From contig NZ_KB891987.1 in assembly GCF_000373625.1 (NCBI RefSeq), positions 1,189,655-1,253,654 on the forward strand: a DNA stretch of 64,000 nucleotides, read 5' to 3'. Shown here piece by piece: positions 49,383-59,839 of the stretch. Origin of the DNA: Streptomyces sp. LaPpAH-108. GTDB taxonomy: Bacteria; Actinomycetota; Actinomycetes; Streptomycetales; Streptomycetaceae. The position numbers were made by a program, and so were the translations under genes. Positions within the stretch are counted from its first letter, which is position 1; every line of letters begins with the position of its first letter. The notes beneath the pieces were generated by a model, which saw only the letters and a list, made by a program, of their open reading frames with translations, made no database searches and was not told the DNA's origin.

Positions 49383-52307
49383 TCAGGCGGGGTGGACGGG
49401 CGGTTCGGACGCGGCGGGTGTCTCCTCGGGCGCGGCCAGGCCGTCCAGGCGCTCGCGCATCCGGTCGGCGTCCGGGTGGCCGAAGTCGACGAAGACCGCG
49501 AGGGCCCGGGTCCAGCTGTCCCGGGCCGCCTCGGTCTCGCCCGCGTCGAGCCGCACGTCGCCGAGGTGGCCGAGGGTGGTGCCCTCGCCCCAGCGGTTGG
49601 CGATGTCCCGGTGGGCCTCCAGCGCCCGCTCGTAGTACGCGACGGCCTCCTCGTGGCGGTGGAGACGGTGGTGGATCGTGCCCAGGATGTCCAGGGCCAC
49701 CCCCTCGACCCAGCGGTTGCCCGCCTCGCGCACGATGGTCAGGGCCTTCTCCAGACAGGCGGCGGCCTCGTCGTAGCGGCCCTGCCGCTGGTAGGCGTCG
49801 CCCAGGTTGCACAGCGCGATGCCCTCGCCCCACGCGGCGCCGATGGCCCGGTCCAGGACAAGGCCGCGACGGGTGTACTCGACGGCCTTGTCGAGCCGCC
49901 CCGCCTGGAGATAGGCGTCACCGAGATTGCCCACCGCCATCAACCGGCCCCGCAGATTGCCGAGTTCACGGTGCCTGCGCATCGCCTGGTGCAGATGCTC
50001 GATGGTCTCGTCGTACCGCCCCGCCACCCGCAGCGCGGCGGCCGTGTCGGTGAGGGCCTGTGCCTCGCCCGCGCGGTCGTGCGCGGCGCGGGCGGCGGCG
50101 AGGCCGGTGCGCGCGGTGTCGAGCCAGTCGTGCGTGTGACTGCGCAGATAGAAGAAGCCCCACAGCACGGCGGGCAGCCGCCAGGCGATGCCGGTCAGCC
50201 CGGCCTCGGCCGCCTGGTGCACCGCCGAGACCAGGTTCGCCCGCTCGGTCTCGCACCAGTCCAGGGCCTCGTCGTGCGAGCCGAACGCGGGCGCGGGGCC
50301 CGAGGCGGGCAGCTCGCCCAGGGGGACGCGCGGACGGTTCGGGGTGATGTGCGGATAGGCCGCGTCGGCCGCGCGCAGATACCAGGCGAGCAGCCGCTCG
50401 ACCGCCCGCTCCCGCTCCAGCGGCGTCTCCTCGGCCTGGACGCGCTCGGCGGCGTACACGCGCAGCAGGTCGTGCAGGGTGTAGTGGCCGGGGAAGCGCT
50501 CGGTGAGCAGATGGGCGCGGGTCAGCTCGGCCAGCGGAGCGCGCGCGTCGCACGGGGCGAGCCCGGCGAGCCCGGCCGCGGCGGAGGCCGGGATGTGCGG
50601 TCCGGAGTGCAGGCCGAGCAGCCGGAAGAGCCGGGCGGCCGGGGCGGACAGCGCCCGGTAGGACCAGGAGAACACCGCGCGCACGTCGGTCGTGAGGTCG
50701 TCGCCCCCGGCGAACGCGTCCAGACCCCGTCCCGCGCGCAGCTCCCCGGCGACGGCACGCAGCGGGAAGCCCGGGTGCTCGGCGGCGTGCGCGGCGACGA
50801 TGGCGAGCGCCAGCGGCAGCCGGGCGCACCGCTCCACGATCTCGTCCACCGCCTCCGGTTCCGCCGCGAGCCGGTCCGCGCCGAGCCTGCGGGCCAGCAG
50901 ATCGCGCGACTCGGCGGCCGACAGCTGGTCCAGCGTCAGCGGATAGGCGCCCTCGCCCGCCACCAGCCCGGCCAGGCGGCTGCGGCTGGTGACGATCACC
51001 AGACAGCCGGAGGAACCGGGCAGCAGCGGACGCACCTGCTCGGTGTCACGGGCGTTGTCGAGCAGCACCAGCATCCGGCGCCGGGCGAGCAGACTGCGGT
51101 AGAGCGCCGTCTGCGCGTCGAGCCCGGCGGGAATGCGCAGCGGATGGACGCCGAGCGCGTCCAGGAAGATCCGGACGGCCTCCTCGGGCGGCACCACCTG
51201 GCCGACCGGGTCGAAGCCGCGCAGATTGACGTAGAGCTGCCCGTCCGGGAAGCGGTCGGCGGCCTCGTGGGCCCAGTGCACGGCCAGCGTGGTCTTGCCC
51301 ATGCCCGCCATGCCGCCGATCGCGCTGATCACCACGGCGGGCGGGGCGCCCCCGTCGTCCGGCAACAGGGCCCGCAATCGGTCGAGTTCGGCACTGCGCC
51401 CGGCGAACGTCGCGAGCGCGGCGGGCAGTTGTGCGGGCCGGGGCGCCCGTACGGCGCTCTCGTCGGCGGGTTCGGCAGGCACCGTGGGCTCGGCGGACCG
51501 GGGCGCGGGCGGCGGGACCGGGTCCGGCAGTAGGGAGGCGTCGGCGGCGAGGATGCGTTCGTGGAGGTCCTGGAGGGCGGCACCGGGTTCGATGCCCAGC
51601 TCCTCCACCAGGGCGGTGCGTATCGCGCGGTAGGCGGCCAGCGCCTCCGCCTGCCGCCCGGACCGGTACAGCGCCAGCATCAGCAGCTCGGACAGCCGCT
51701 CCCGCAGCGGATGCGCGCTGGTCAGCGCCCGCAGCTCGGCGGTCACCTCGGTGTGCCGCCCGAGCGCGATGTCCAGGTCGAGCCGTGCCTCCAGGGCGTT
51801 CAGCCGCTCCTCGGTCAGCCAGGAACGGCGCGCCTCGGCCAGCGGACCCGGTACGCCGGTCAGCGGGGGACCGGACCAGGCCTCCAGCGCGGAGTGCAGC
51901 AGCCGGTGCGCGGCGGCGACCTCACCGGCGGCGCGCAACCGCCGCGCCTCCTCCGCCCGCTGCTGGAACACGGCCAGGTCCAGGGCGTCGTCGGCGACAC
52001 GGGCGAGGTAGCCGTCCCCGACCGAGACGAGGACGCTCGGGGGCCGGGCGGGGGAGCGGTCCGGCTCCAGGGCCTTGCGGAGGCGGGAGACGTAGGTCCG
52101 CACCACGGACACGGCGGCCGGGGGCGGCTCGTCCCCCCAGACGGCACTCAACAGCTCGCCGAGCAGGACGGGGCGCCCCCTGCGTAAGAGGAGAGCGGCG
52201 AGGACCGCCCGCTGCTGCGGCGAACCGAGGTCCAGTTCGTCGGCACCGCGCCACGCCCGCACCGGCCCCAGCACGGCGAAACGCAGGGCATTCTCAAAGG
52301 CGTTCAC
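49383..52307 (-). CDS. AfsR-like SARP regulator (BTAD, NB-ARC, TPR)
   Basis: 974 aa from GTG 52307. N-terminal OmpR-like DNA-binding domain (LRFAVLGPVRAWRGADELDL; TYVSRLRKALEPD), BTAD domain to about residue 250, Pro/Ala linker, NB-ARC ATPase with Walker A AIGGMAGMGKTTLAVHW (about residue 325), and TPR repeats from about residue 690 (GRYDETIEHLHQAMRRHREL; DKAVEYTRRGLVLDRAIG). Same architecture and length class as AfsR. Such proteins activate secondary-metabolite or developmental genes; its target here is unknown, and its promoter region is shared with the ChW gene. Confidence 0.92.
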   Translation of the reverse strand: MNAFENALRFAVLGPVRAWRGADELDLGSPQQRAVLAALLLRRGRPVLLGELLSAVWGDEPPPAAVSVVRTYVSRLRKALEPDRSPARPPSVLVSVGDGYLARVADDALDLAVFQQRAEEARRLRAAGEVAAAHRLLHSALEAWSGPPLTGVPGPLAEARRSWLTEERLNALEARLDLDIALGRHTEVTAELRALTSAHPLRERLSELLMLALYRSGRQAEALAAYRAIRTALVEELGIEPGAALQDLHERILAADASLLPDPVPPPAPRSAEPTVPAEPADESAVRAPRPAQLPAALATFAGRSAELDRLRALLPDDGGAPPAVVISAIGGMAGMGKTTLAVHWAHEAADRFPDGQLYVNLRGFDPVGQVVPPEEAVRIFLDALGVHPLRIPAGLDAQTALYRSLLARRRMLVLLDNARDTEQVRPLLPGSSGCLVIVTSRSRLAGLVAGEGAYPLTLDQLSAAESRDLLARRLGADRLAAEPEAVDEIVERCARLPLALAIVAAHAAEHPGFPLRAVAGELRAGRGLDAFAGGDDLTTDVRAVFSWSYRALSAPAARLFRLLGLHSGPHIPASAAAGLAGLAPCDARAPLAELTRAHLLTERFPGHYTLHDLLRVYAAERVQAEETPLERERAVERLLAWYLRAADAAYPHITPNRPRVPLGELPASGPAPAFGSHDEALDWCETERANLVSAVHQAAEAGLTGIAWRLPAVLWGFFYLRSHTHDWLDTARTGLAAARAAHDRAGEAQALTDTAAALRVAGRYDETIEHLHQAMRRHRELGNLRGRLMAVGNLGDAYLQAGRLDKAVEYTRRGLVLDRAIGAAWGEGIALCNLGDAYQRQGRYDEAAACLEKALTIVREAGNRWVEGVALDILGTIHHRLHRHEEAVAYYERALEAHRDIANRWGEGTTLGHLGDVRLDAGETEAARDSWTRALAVFVDFGHPDADRMRERLDGLAAPEETPAASEPPVHPA

Positions 52308-52347
52308 GGCACGACCTTACTGAGCCGCGCCCGCCCGTCGGCACCCT

Positions 52348-52370
52348 GGACGGAACATGCGGTTCCGTCC
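52348..52370. promoter_or_regulatory. 9-bp dyad in the SARP/ChW divergent promoter
   Basis: GGACGGAAC (52348-52356) and GTTCCGTCC (52362-52370) are perfect complements around ATGCG. It lies 41-63 bp upstream of the SARP start codon and 39 bp before the ChW promoter, a likely operator. Confidence 0.6.
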
Positions 52371-52408
52371 CTATTGCGGCAGGTCACGCCCCTTCGGCCC
52401 GGACGATG

Positions 52409-52436
52409 TGAACCGTTGCGGCACCGCAGCCGTTGT
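52409..52436 (+). promoter_or_regulatory. ECF-type promoter before the ChW protein gene
   Basis: TGAACCG (52409-52415), 14 bp, CCGTTGT (52430-52436); GAAC to CGTT spacing 17. Start codon 46 bp downstream. Confidence 0.65.
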
Positions 52437-52482
52437 GGTGCGCGGCAGCCGCCACGAGACAGGCACGAGGGAAGGGGCGCGG

Positions 52483-53895
52483 ATGGGTACGAACGGGAGC
52501 GAAGCGGCGGACGCACCGGCGGGCGCATCGGTGGACGCACCGGCCGGGGACGGCGGTTCAGGGCCCCGCTTCACGGTGGTGATCTCCGACGACGGCTCCG
52601 CCGCGATCGATGGCGAGGCGGTCCTGCCACGGGAGGGCGAGAGCGTCGACGACGCCGTCCTCGACGCCCTGCACCGCCACGCACGCGAGAGCGGTGCCCC
52701 GGTGACGGCGGCCGTCCGCGACCCCTCGGCCGGATACGTGGCGCACGTGGAGGTCGCCCCGGACGGCTCCAGCAGGCTGCTGGGGCAGGAGGAGGAGCGG
52801 CTGGAGGGGAAGGGCGCCGAGACGCCGACGGGGGAGGGAAGCGCGGACGGCGCCGGACCAATGGAGGCGGGAGACGCCGGTGCCGCCCCGGCCGACAGCG
52901 CCGCCCCGCCCGGCACCGCCCCCGGACCCGGGTCCGCGGTCCGCGCCGAGAAACCCGACCCCGCCCCTGCCCCCGTCCCCGACGCCACCCCCGTCCCCCC
53001 ACGCCCCCGCGCCCGCCAGTCCGACGACGAGTACGAGCCCCCCGGCTTCCTCGGCAGGCCCCTGGTCGTCGGCCCCGTGGCGCTCGGGGTGGCCGCTCTC
53101 GTGGTCGTCCCCCTGGTGATCATCGGCAGCGGCGGTTCGGACGACGGCCACCAGCGGGAGACCGCTCGCGCGAGCAACGTGAAGAGCGCGTCCCCGGGAG
53201 CCACCGGGGCACCTCCGACCGTCCCGGCCGCGCCCCGTACCGCCTCACCGTCGCCCGCCCCCACCACCTCAGGACCGAAGAAGCACGGGAAGCCGAAGAA
53301 GTCGAAGAAGCCGCAGGAGAAGGGCGGCGCCGGAGGCGGCGTCACGGTCACCGTCACCGCGCGCCCGCCACGGGCCACCGCCACCGTCACGGCGAAGCCC
53401 CCGGCGGAGACGGCCGGGACCGCCGTGAACCGGCTCGCCGCGAGCGACCCCGGGGGACGGCACATCTGCTACCGCGCGTACGTCGCGGGACAGGGCTGGC
53501 AGAAGCCCGTGTGCGACGGCACGATGGCCGGGACGACCGGACGGAACCGCGCCATCAAGGGCCTGGAGATCGCGGTGCGCGGTACGGGCGGCTCGGCCGC
53601 CAACGCCTTTGTCCACAAGCCCGGTTCGACCGACGGCAAGGGCGTCTGGCAGCCGAAGTGGACGGCTGTGACCGGCGACGGCAAGAACTTCCGCGTCGGC
53701 GGCACCACGCAGGGCGCCCCGGACATGCTGGGCTTCGCCATCAACGTCGGCAGCGGCCGGGTCTGCCAGGCGACCCGCCGCGTCGGCTCCACCGCCTGGA
53801 GCGGGACGGGGTGCGCGAACGCCCGCCCCGCCTACGTCTTCGGCGGCGCCCTGGAGAACGACCGCCGCCTCGAGGCGGTCAGGTTCACCGTGTGA
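52483..53895 (+). CDS. Membrane protein with shared N-terminal domain and ChW-like repeats
   Basis: 470 aa from ATG 52483. Residues 25-100 match the N-terminal domain of the TPR protein at 34594-35442 (AAIDGEAV, SVDDAVLDALHRHA, EVAPDGSSRLL). An acidic/Pro linker, a single TM helix (VVGPVALGVAALVVVPLVII, about residue 190) and a Lys/Pro/Thr-rich stalk follow. The outer C-terminal domain contains YRAYVAGQGWQKPVCDGTMA, then GTTGRNRAIKGLEIAV and a second weaker copy, resembling clostridial hydrophobic-W (ChW) repeats. Probably a cell-envelope anchored partner of the locus. Confidence 0.75.
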   Translation: MGTNGSEAADAPAGASVDAPAGDGGSGPRFTVVISDDGSAAIDGEAVLPREGESVDDAVLDALHRHARESGAPVTAAVRDPSAGYVAHVEVAPDGSSRLLGQEEERLEGKGAETPTGEGSADGAGPMEAGDAGAAPADSAAPPGTAPGPGSAVRAEKPDPAPAPVPDATPVPPRPRARQSDDEYEPPGFLGRPLVVGPVALGVAALVVVPLVIIGSGGSDDGHQRETARASNVKSASPGATGAPPTVPAAPRTASPSPAPTTSGPKKHGKPKKSKKPQEKGGAGGGVTVTVTARPPRATATVTAKPPAETAGTAVNRLAASDPGGRHICYRAYVAGQGWQKPVCDGTMAGTTGRNRAIKGLEIAVRGTGGSAANAFVHKPGSTDGKGVWQPKWTAVTGDGKNFRVGGTTQGAPDMLGFAINVGSGRVCQATRRVGSTAWSGTGCANARPAYVFGGALENDRRLEAVRFTV

Positions 53896-53953
53896 CCGAC
53901 CGTTCGACCGCGCGGGCCCGCCCATCCCGCGCCCGTTGTGGCACGCTTTGGGC

Positions 53954-54454
53954 GTGAGCAGACGACCCCCCGCCCCCGACCTCCGCGACCTCGCCCGGCT
54001 GCGCCGCGTGCGGGACCGGATGGACCGGGAGTACGCGCAGCCGCTCGACGTGGAGGCGCTGGCCCGGGGGGTCGGGGTGTCGGCCGGGCATCTCAGCCGG
54101 CAGTTCCGGGCGGCGTACGGGGAGTCGCCGTACGCGTATCTCATGACGCGGCGGATCGAGCGGGCGATGGCCTTGCTGCGGCGCGGGGACCTGAGTGTGA
54201 CCGAGGTGTGTTTCGCGGTGGGGTGTGCGTCGCTGGGGACGTTCAGCACGCGGTTCACGGAGCTGGTGGGGATGCCGCCGAGCGTGTACCGGAGCGAGGC
54301 GGCGCGGGCGACCGTGGGGATGCCGTCGTGCGTGGTGAAGCAGGTCACCCGGCCGGTGCGGAGACCGGTGCGGAGGCCGGTGCCGAAGCCGCTGCCGGAA
54401 CCGGTGCGGAAAGCGGTCAGGAATCGAGAAGCGCCCGGTGCGGGCCGCGGCTAG
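53954..54454 (+). CDS. AraC family transcriptional regulator
   Basis: 166 aa from GTG 53954. Two HTHs of the AraC DNA-binding domain (ALARGVGVSAGHLSRQFRAA; VTEVCFAVGCASLGTFSTRF) with no N-terminal sensor domain. The C-terminus is a Pro/Arg/Val repeat (PVRRPVRRPVPKPLPEPVRK) encoded by an imperfect DNA repeat at 54350-54415. 10 bp upstream of the VOC gene. This AraC-VOC pairing is common in Streptomyces. Confidence 0.88.
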   Translation: MSRRPPAPDLRDLARLRRVRDRMDREYAQPLDVEALARGVGVSAGHLSRQFRAAYGESPYAYLMTRRIERAMALLRRGDLSVTEVCFAVGCASLGTFSTRFTELVGMPPSVYRSEAARATVGMPSCVVKQVTRPVRRPVRRPVPKPLPEPVRKAVRNREAPGAGRG

Positions 54455-54464
54455 CGTGACGGCC

Positions 54465-54875
54465 ATGGACCTCAGCATTCACGCCAGCTTTCTGCCCCAG
54501 GACGACCCGGAGGCGGCCCTCGCCTTCTACCGGGATCTGCTCGGTTTCGAGCTGCGCAATGACGTCGGCTACAACGGACTGCGCTGGCTCACCGTGGGCC
54601 CCGCCGGGCAGCCGGAGACGTCCGTCGTGCTGACCCCGCCCGCCGTCGACCCCGGCATCACCGAGGACGAGCGCCGTACCATCACCGAGATGATGGCCAA
54701 GGGCACCTACGCCACCCTGCTCCTGGCCACGCCCGATCTCGACGCCGTCTTCGAGCGGCTGGCGGCGGCCGACGCCGAGATCGTGCAGGAGCCCACCGAG
54801 CAGCCGTACGGGGTGCGCGACTGCGCCGTGCGCGACCCCGCGGGCAACCTGCTCCGCATCCAGGAACGCCGCTGA
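54465..54875 (+). CDS. VOC/glyoxalase superfamily protein
   Basis: 136 aa from ATG 54465. VOC modules FLPQDDPEAALAFYRDLLGF and YGVRDCAVRDPAGNLLRIQE. No complete glyoxalase metal set visible. Controlled probably by the adjacent AraC protein and followed 36 bp later by the UvrA-like gene; together they look like a small stress or drug-response unit. Substrate unknown. Confidence 0.85.
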   Translation: MDLSIHASFLPQDDPEAALAFYRDLLGFELRNDVGYNGLRWLTVGPAGQPETSVVLTPPAVDPGITEDERRTITEMMAKGTYATLLLATPDLDAVFERLAAADAEIVQEPTEQPYGVRDCAVRDPAGNLLRIQERR

Positions 54876-54910
54876 GGACCGCCCGCCGTACCGGGACCGA
54901 TGGAGAGACG

Positions 54911-57283
<2,373 letters not shown>

Positions 57284-57326
57284 CCGCTCAAGGCCCGGGA
57301 GTCCTGCGGCACTTGGCGGGCAGCGG

Positions 57327-58007
57327 TCACGACAGCGCGCGCATCCGGCTGATCTCGGCCGTCTGCTGCGCGATCACGTCGTCGGCCATCTCCTCGATCC
57401 GGACGCTGTGACCCCGGGCCTTCACGTCCGTGGCCATGGTGATCGCCCCCTGGTGGTGGGCGATCATCAGCGTGAGGAAGAGGGCGTCGAACGCCTTGCC
57501 CTGCGCGGACTTCAGCTGCTTGAGCTGCGCCTCGGTCGCCATGCCGGGCATCGGCATGTGGGCGTGGTCGTGGGTGCCGCCCTGGTCGTGCTCGCCGCCC
57601 TCGCCCGTGCTTTCGCCGTCCGTGCGCAGCCAGTTCTTCATGGCGGCGATCTCGGGCCCCTGGGAGGCGGAGATCCGCTCGGCCATGCGCTTGACCGCCG
57701 CCGACCGGGCGCGCTCCGGGGCGAGTCCGGTCATCTCCAGGGCCTGGGCATGGTGCTCGATCATCATCGTGGCGTACGAACGGTCGGCCGCGTTGGGGGA
57801 GTTGTCGTCCGCGCGCTGCCCGGCGGCCTCCTGGGCGGACAGGGTGCGGTTCGCCTCGCCCGGTCTGCCCGGCGCGATGACCGAAGGGCCGCTCGCCGCC
57901 GCGGACTTGGTGTCCGCACCGGCATCACAGCCCCCGACCGCGAACACGGCCGCCGTGGCCAACGAGGCCGTGGCGAGGGACGCGAGGGACGCACGGCGGA
58001 AGAGCAC
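57327..58007 (-). CDS. DUF305 lipoprotein
   Basis: 226 aa from GTG 58007 with AGGAG six bases upstream. Lipoprotein signal with lipobox VGGC at about residue 24. Two DUF305 halves (MMIEHHAQALEMTGLAPERA; LMIAHHQGAITMATDVKARG) with paired His and a Met/His linker (HDHAHMPMPGM) suggest metal, perhaps copper, binding. Divergent from the LVIVD-repeat gene across a 250-bp promoter region. Confidence 0.88.
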   Translation of the reverse strand: MLFRRASLASLATASLATAAVFAVGGCDAGADTKSAAASGPSVIAPGRPGEANRTLSAQEAAGQRADDNSPNAADRSYATMMIEHHAQALEMTGLAPERARSAAVKRMAERISASQGPEIAAMKNWLRTDGESTGEGGEHDQGGTHDHAHMPMPGMATEAQLKQLKSAQGKAFDALFLTLMIAHHQGAITMATDVKARGHSVRIEEMADDVIAQQTAEISRMRALS

Positions 58008-58257
58008 GGTGATCTCCTGTCGCTGGCGGAGCGGTTGACGGGACGGGGCCGACGGGACGGTGTCGACGGTACGGTCGGCGAGGGTGGTCGGCGGTGCGGT
58101 CAGCGAGAGCGACCGACGGGGCGCCGGACGCGGCGGAGGGCCGTCCGGCCGAGAATTTTCAGCGGTGTCACATTGCGCACTGTTGACCTGTGCATGACGC
58201 AGACGATACTGCGGAGAAGCGTGAACCGCGTCCCCACGACCGGCACCGGAGGCAGCA

Positions 58258-59760
58258 GTGACCCTGTCGAGAGAATCCCGAACGCGCCACAGACGGCTGG
58301 GAGTCGGCGCAGCGGCGGCCGGGCTCCTGGCCGCGCTGCTCACCGTCGCCCCGGCCTCCGCCACCCCGGACCCCGGCGACGGCCCCGCCGCACCACAGCC
58401 CGTCTCCAGGAGCGAGGCCGCCGGGACGAGGAGCGCCGTCGCGGCCGGTGAGATACCCGGCCAGGACGAGATCGTCCACTCCCGCACCATCAAGCACCTC
58501 GCCAACGTCCCCAAGGACGCGCTGACCGGCTTCAACTCGGACATCGCCTTCCAGGGCAGGTACGCCTACGCCGGGAACTACGACGGCTTCCGCGTCTTCG
58601 ACATCAGCGACCCGAAGGCGCCGAAGACGGTCGCCCAGGTGCTGTGCCCCGGCTCGCAGAACGACGTCTCCGTCTCCGGGAACCTGCTCTTCCTGTCCAC
58701 CGACTCCTCGCGCAGCGACGACTCCTGCGCCAGCACCGCGCAGTCCGCGACCGAGAAGTCGTCGTGGGAGGGCATGAAGATCTTCGACATCAGCGACAAG
58801 AGGAACCCCCGGTACGTCGCCGCCGTCGAGACCGCCTGCGGCTCCCACACGCACACGCTGGTGCCGCAGCGGAAGAACGTCTACGTCTACGTCTCGTCGT
58901 ACTCCCCGAGCGCGTCCTTCCCCGACTGCCAGCCGCCGCACGACGGCATCTCGGTCATCAAGGTGCCGCGCAAGGCGCCCGAGAAGGCCGCGGTGGTGGG
59001 CTTCCCGGTGCTCTTCCCCGGTGACGGGCCGGACGGCGGCGGCAACCCCGGCGCCCCCACCAACCCGGGCGTCTCCAAGACCACCGGCTGCCACGACCTG
59101 ACCGTCCTGCCCTCCAAGGACCTCGCGGCGGGCGCCTGCATGGGTGACGGCATCCTGTTCTCCCTCAAGGACCCCGAGCACCCGAAGGTCATCGACCAGG
59201 TCCAGGACAACGTCAACTTCGCGTTCTGGCACTCGGCGACCTTCAACCAGAAGGCCGACAAGGTCGTCTTCACCGACGAGCTGGGCGGTGGCGGCGCGGC
59301 CACCTGCAACGCGGCGATCGGGCCGAACCGGGGCGCCGACGGCATCTACGACATCGTGGGCCGGGGCGATCACCGCAAGCTGGTCTTCCGCGGCTACTAC
59401 AAGATCCCCCGCCACCAGGCCGACACCGAGAACTGCGTCGCCCACAACGGCTCGCTGATCCCGGTCAAGGGCAAGGACCTCATGGTCCAGGCGTGGTACC
59501 AGGGCGGCGTCTCCGTCTGGGACTTCACCGACTCCACCCGCCCCAAGGAGATCGCCTACTTCGAGCGCGGCCCGCTGTCCACCGACACCCTCCAGCTCGG
59601 CGGCTCGTGGTCGGCGTACTACTACAACGGCTACATCTACTCGAACGACATCATCAAGGGCCTCGACGTCCTGAAACTCGACGACCGCCGCACCGACCCG
59701 GCCCGCCGAGTCCACCTGCCCGAACTGAACGTCCAGACCCAGCCGGACTACTTCGACTGA
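58258..59760 (+). CDS. Secreted LVIVD-repeat protein
   Basis: 500 aa from GTG 58258 with GGAGG five bases upstream. Signal peptide to about residue 36 (GVGAAAAGLLAALLTVAPAS). Beta-propeller-type repeats, DGFRVFDISDPKAPKTVAQV, GMKIFDISDKRNPRYVAAVE, GVSVWDFTDSTRPKEIAYFE, match LVIVD. Conserved Cys and His (CGSHTHT, GCHDLTVLP) may bind metal. Paired with divergent DUF305 lipoprotein. Role unknown. Confidence 0.87.
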   Translation: MTLSRESRTRHRRLGVGAAAAGLLAALLTVAPASATPDPGDGPAAPQPVSRSEAAGTRSAVAAGEIPGQDEIVHSRTIKHLANVPKDALTGFNSDIAFQGRYAYAGNYDGFRVFDISDPKAPKTVAQVLCPGSQNDVSVSGNLLFLSTDSSRSDDSCASTAQSATEKSSWEGMKIFDISDKRNPRYVAAVETACGSHTHTLVPQRKNVYVYVSSYSPSASFPDCQPPHDGISVIKVPRKAPEKAAVVGFPVLFPGDGPDGGGNPGAPTNPGVSKTTGCHDLTVLPSKDLAAGACMGDGILFSLKDPEHPKVIDQVQDNVNFAFWHSATFNQKADKVVFTDELGGGGAATCNAAIGPNRGADGIYDIVGRGDHRKLVFRGYYKIPRHQADTENCVAHNGSLIPVKGKDLMVQAWYQGGVSVWDFTDSTRPKEIAYFERGPLSTDTLQLGGSWSAYYYNGYIYSNDIIKGLDVLKLDDRRTDPARRVHLPELNVQTQPDYFD

Positions 59761-59768
59761 CGCACCGG

Positions 59769-59790
59769 CCGCCCACCTGAGGGTGGGCGG
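59769..59790. terminator. Terminator between LVIVD and GDPD genes
   Basis: CCGCCCACC (59769-59777) pairs perfectly with GGTGGGCGG (59782-59790) around TGAG, between convergent stops. Confidence 0.8.
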
Positions 59791-59839
59791 CGGGACGTGG
59801 CGTGGCACGTGGGGGCCGCACCCCCACGATCCGGTGTTC

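Noticed and set aside
49335..51533. Long open frame on the plus strand opposite the SARP gene.
   Set aside because: It is an antisense shadow caused by high GC in third positions; the minus-strand protein has complete BTAD, NB-ARC and TPR domains while this frame has none.
53933..53939. CCGTTGT just before the AraC gene, resembling the ECF -10 element.
   Set aside because: There is no GAAC element 17-18 bp upstream, so it does not fit the promoter pattern of the locus.
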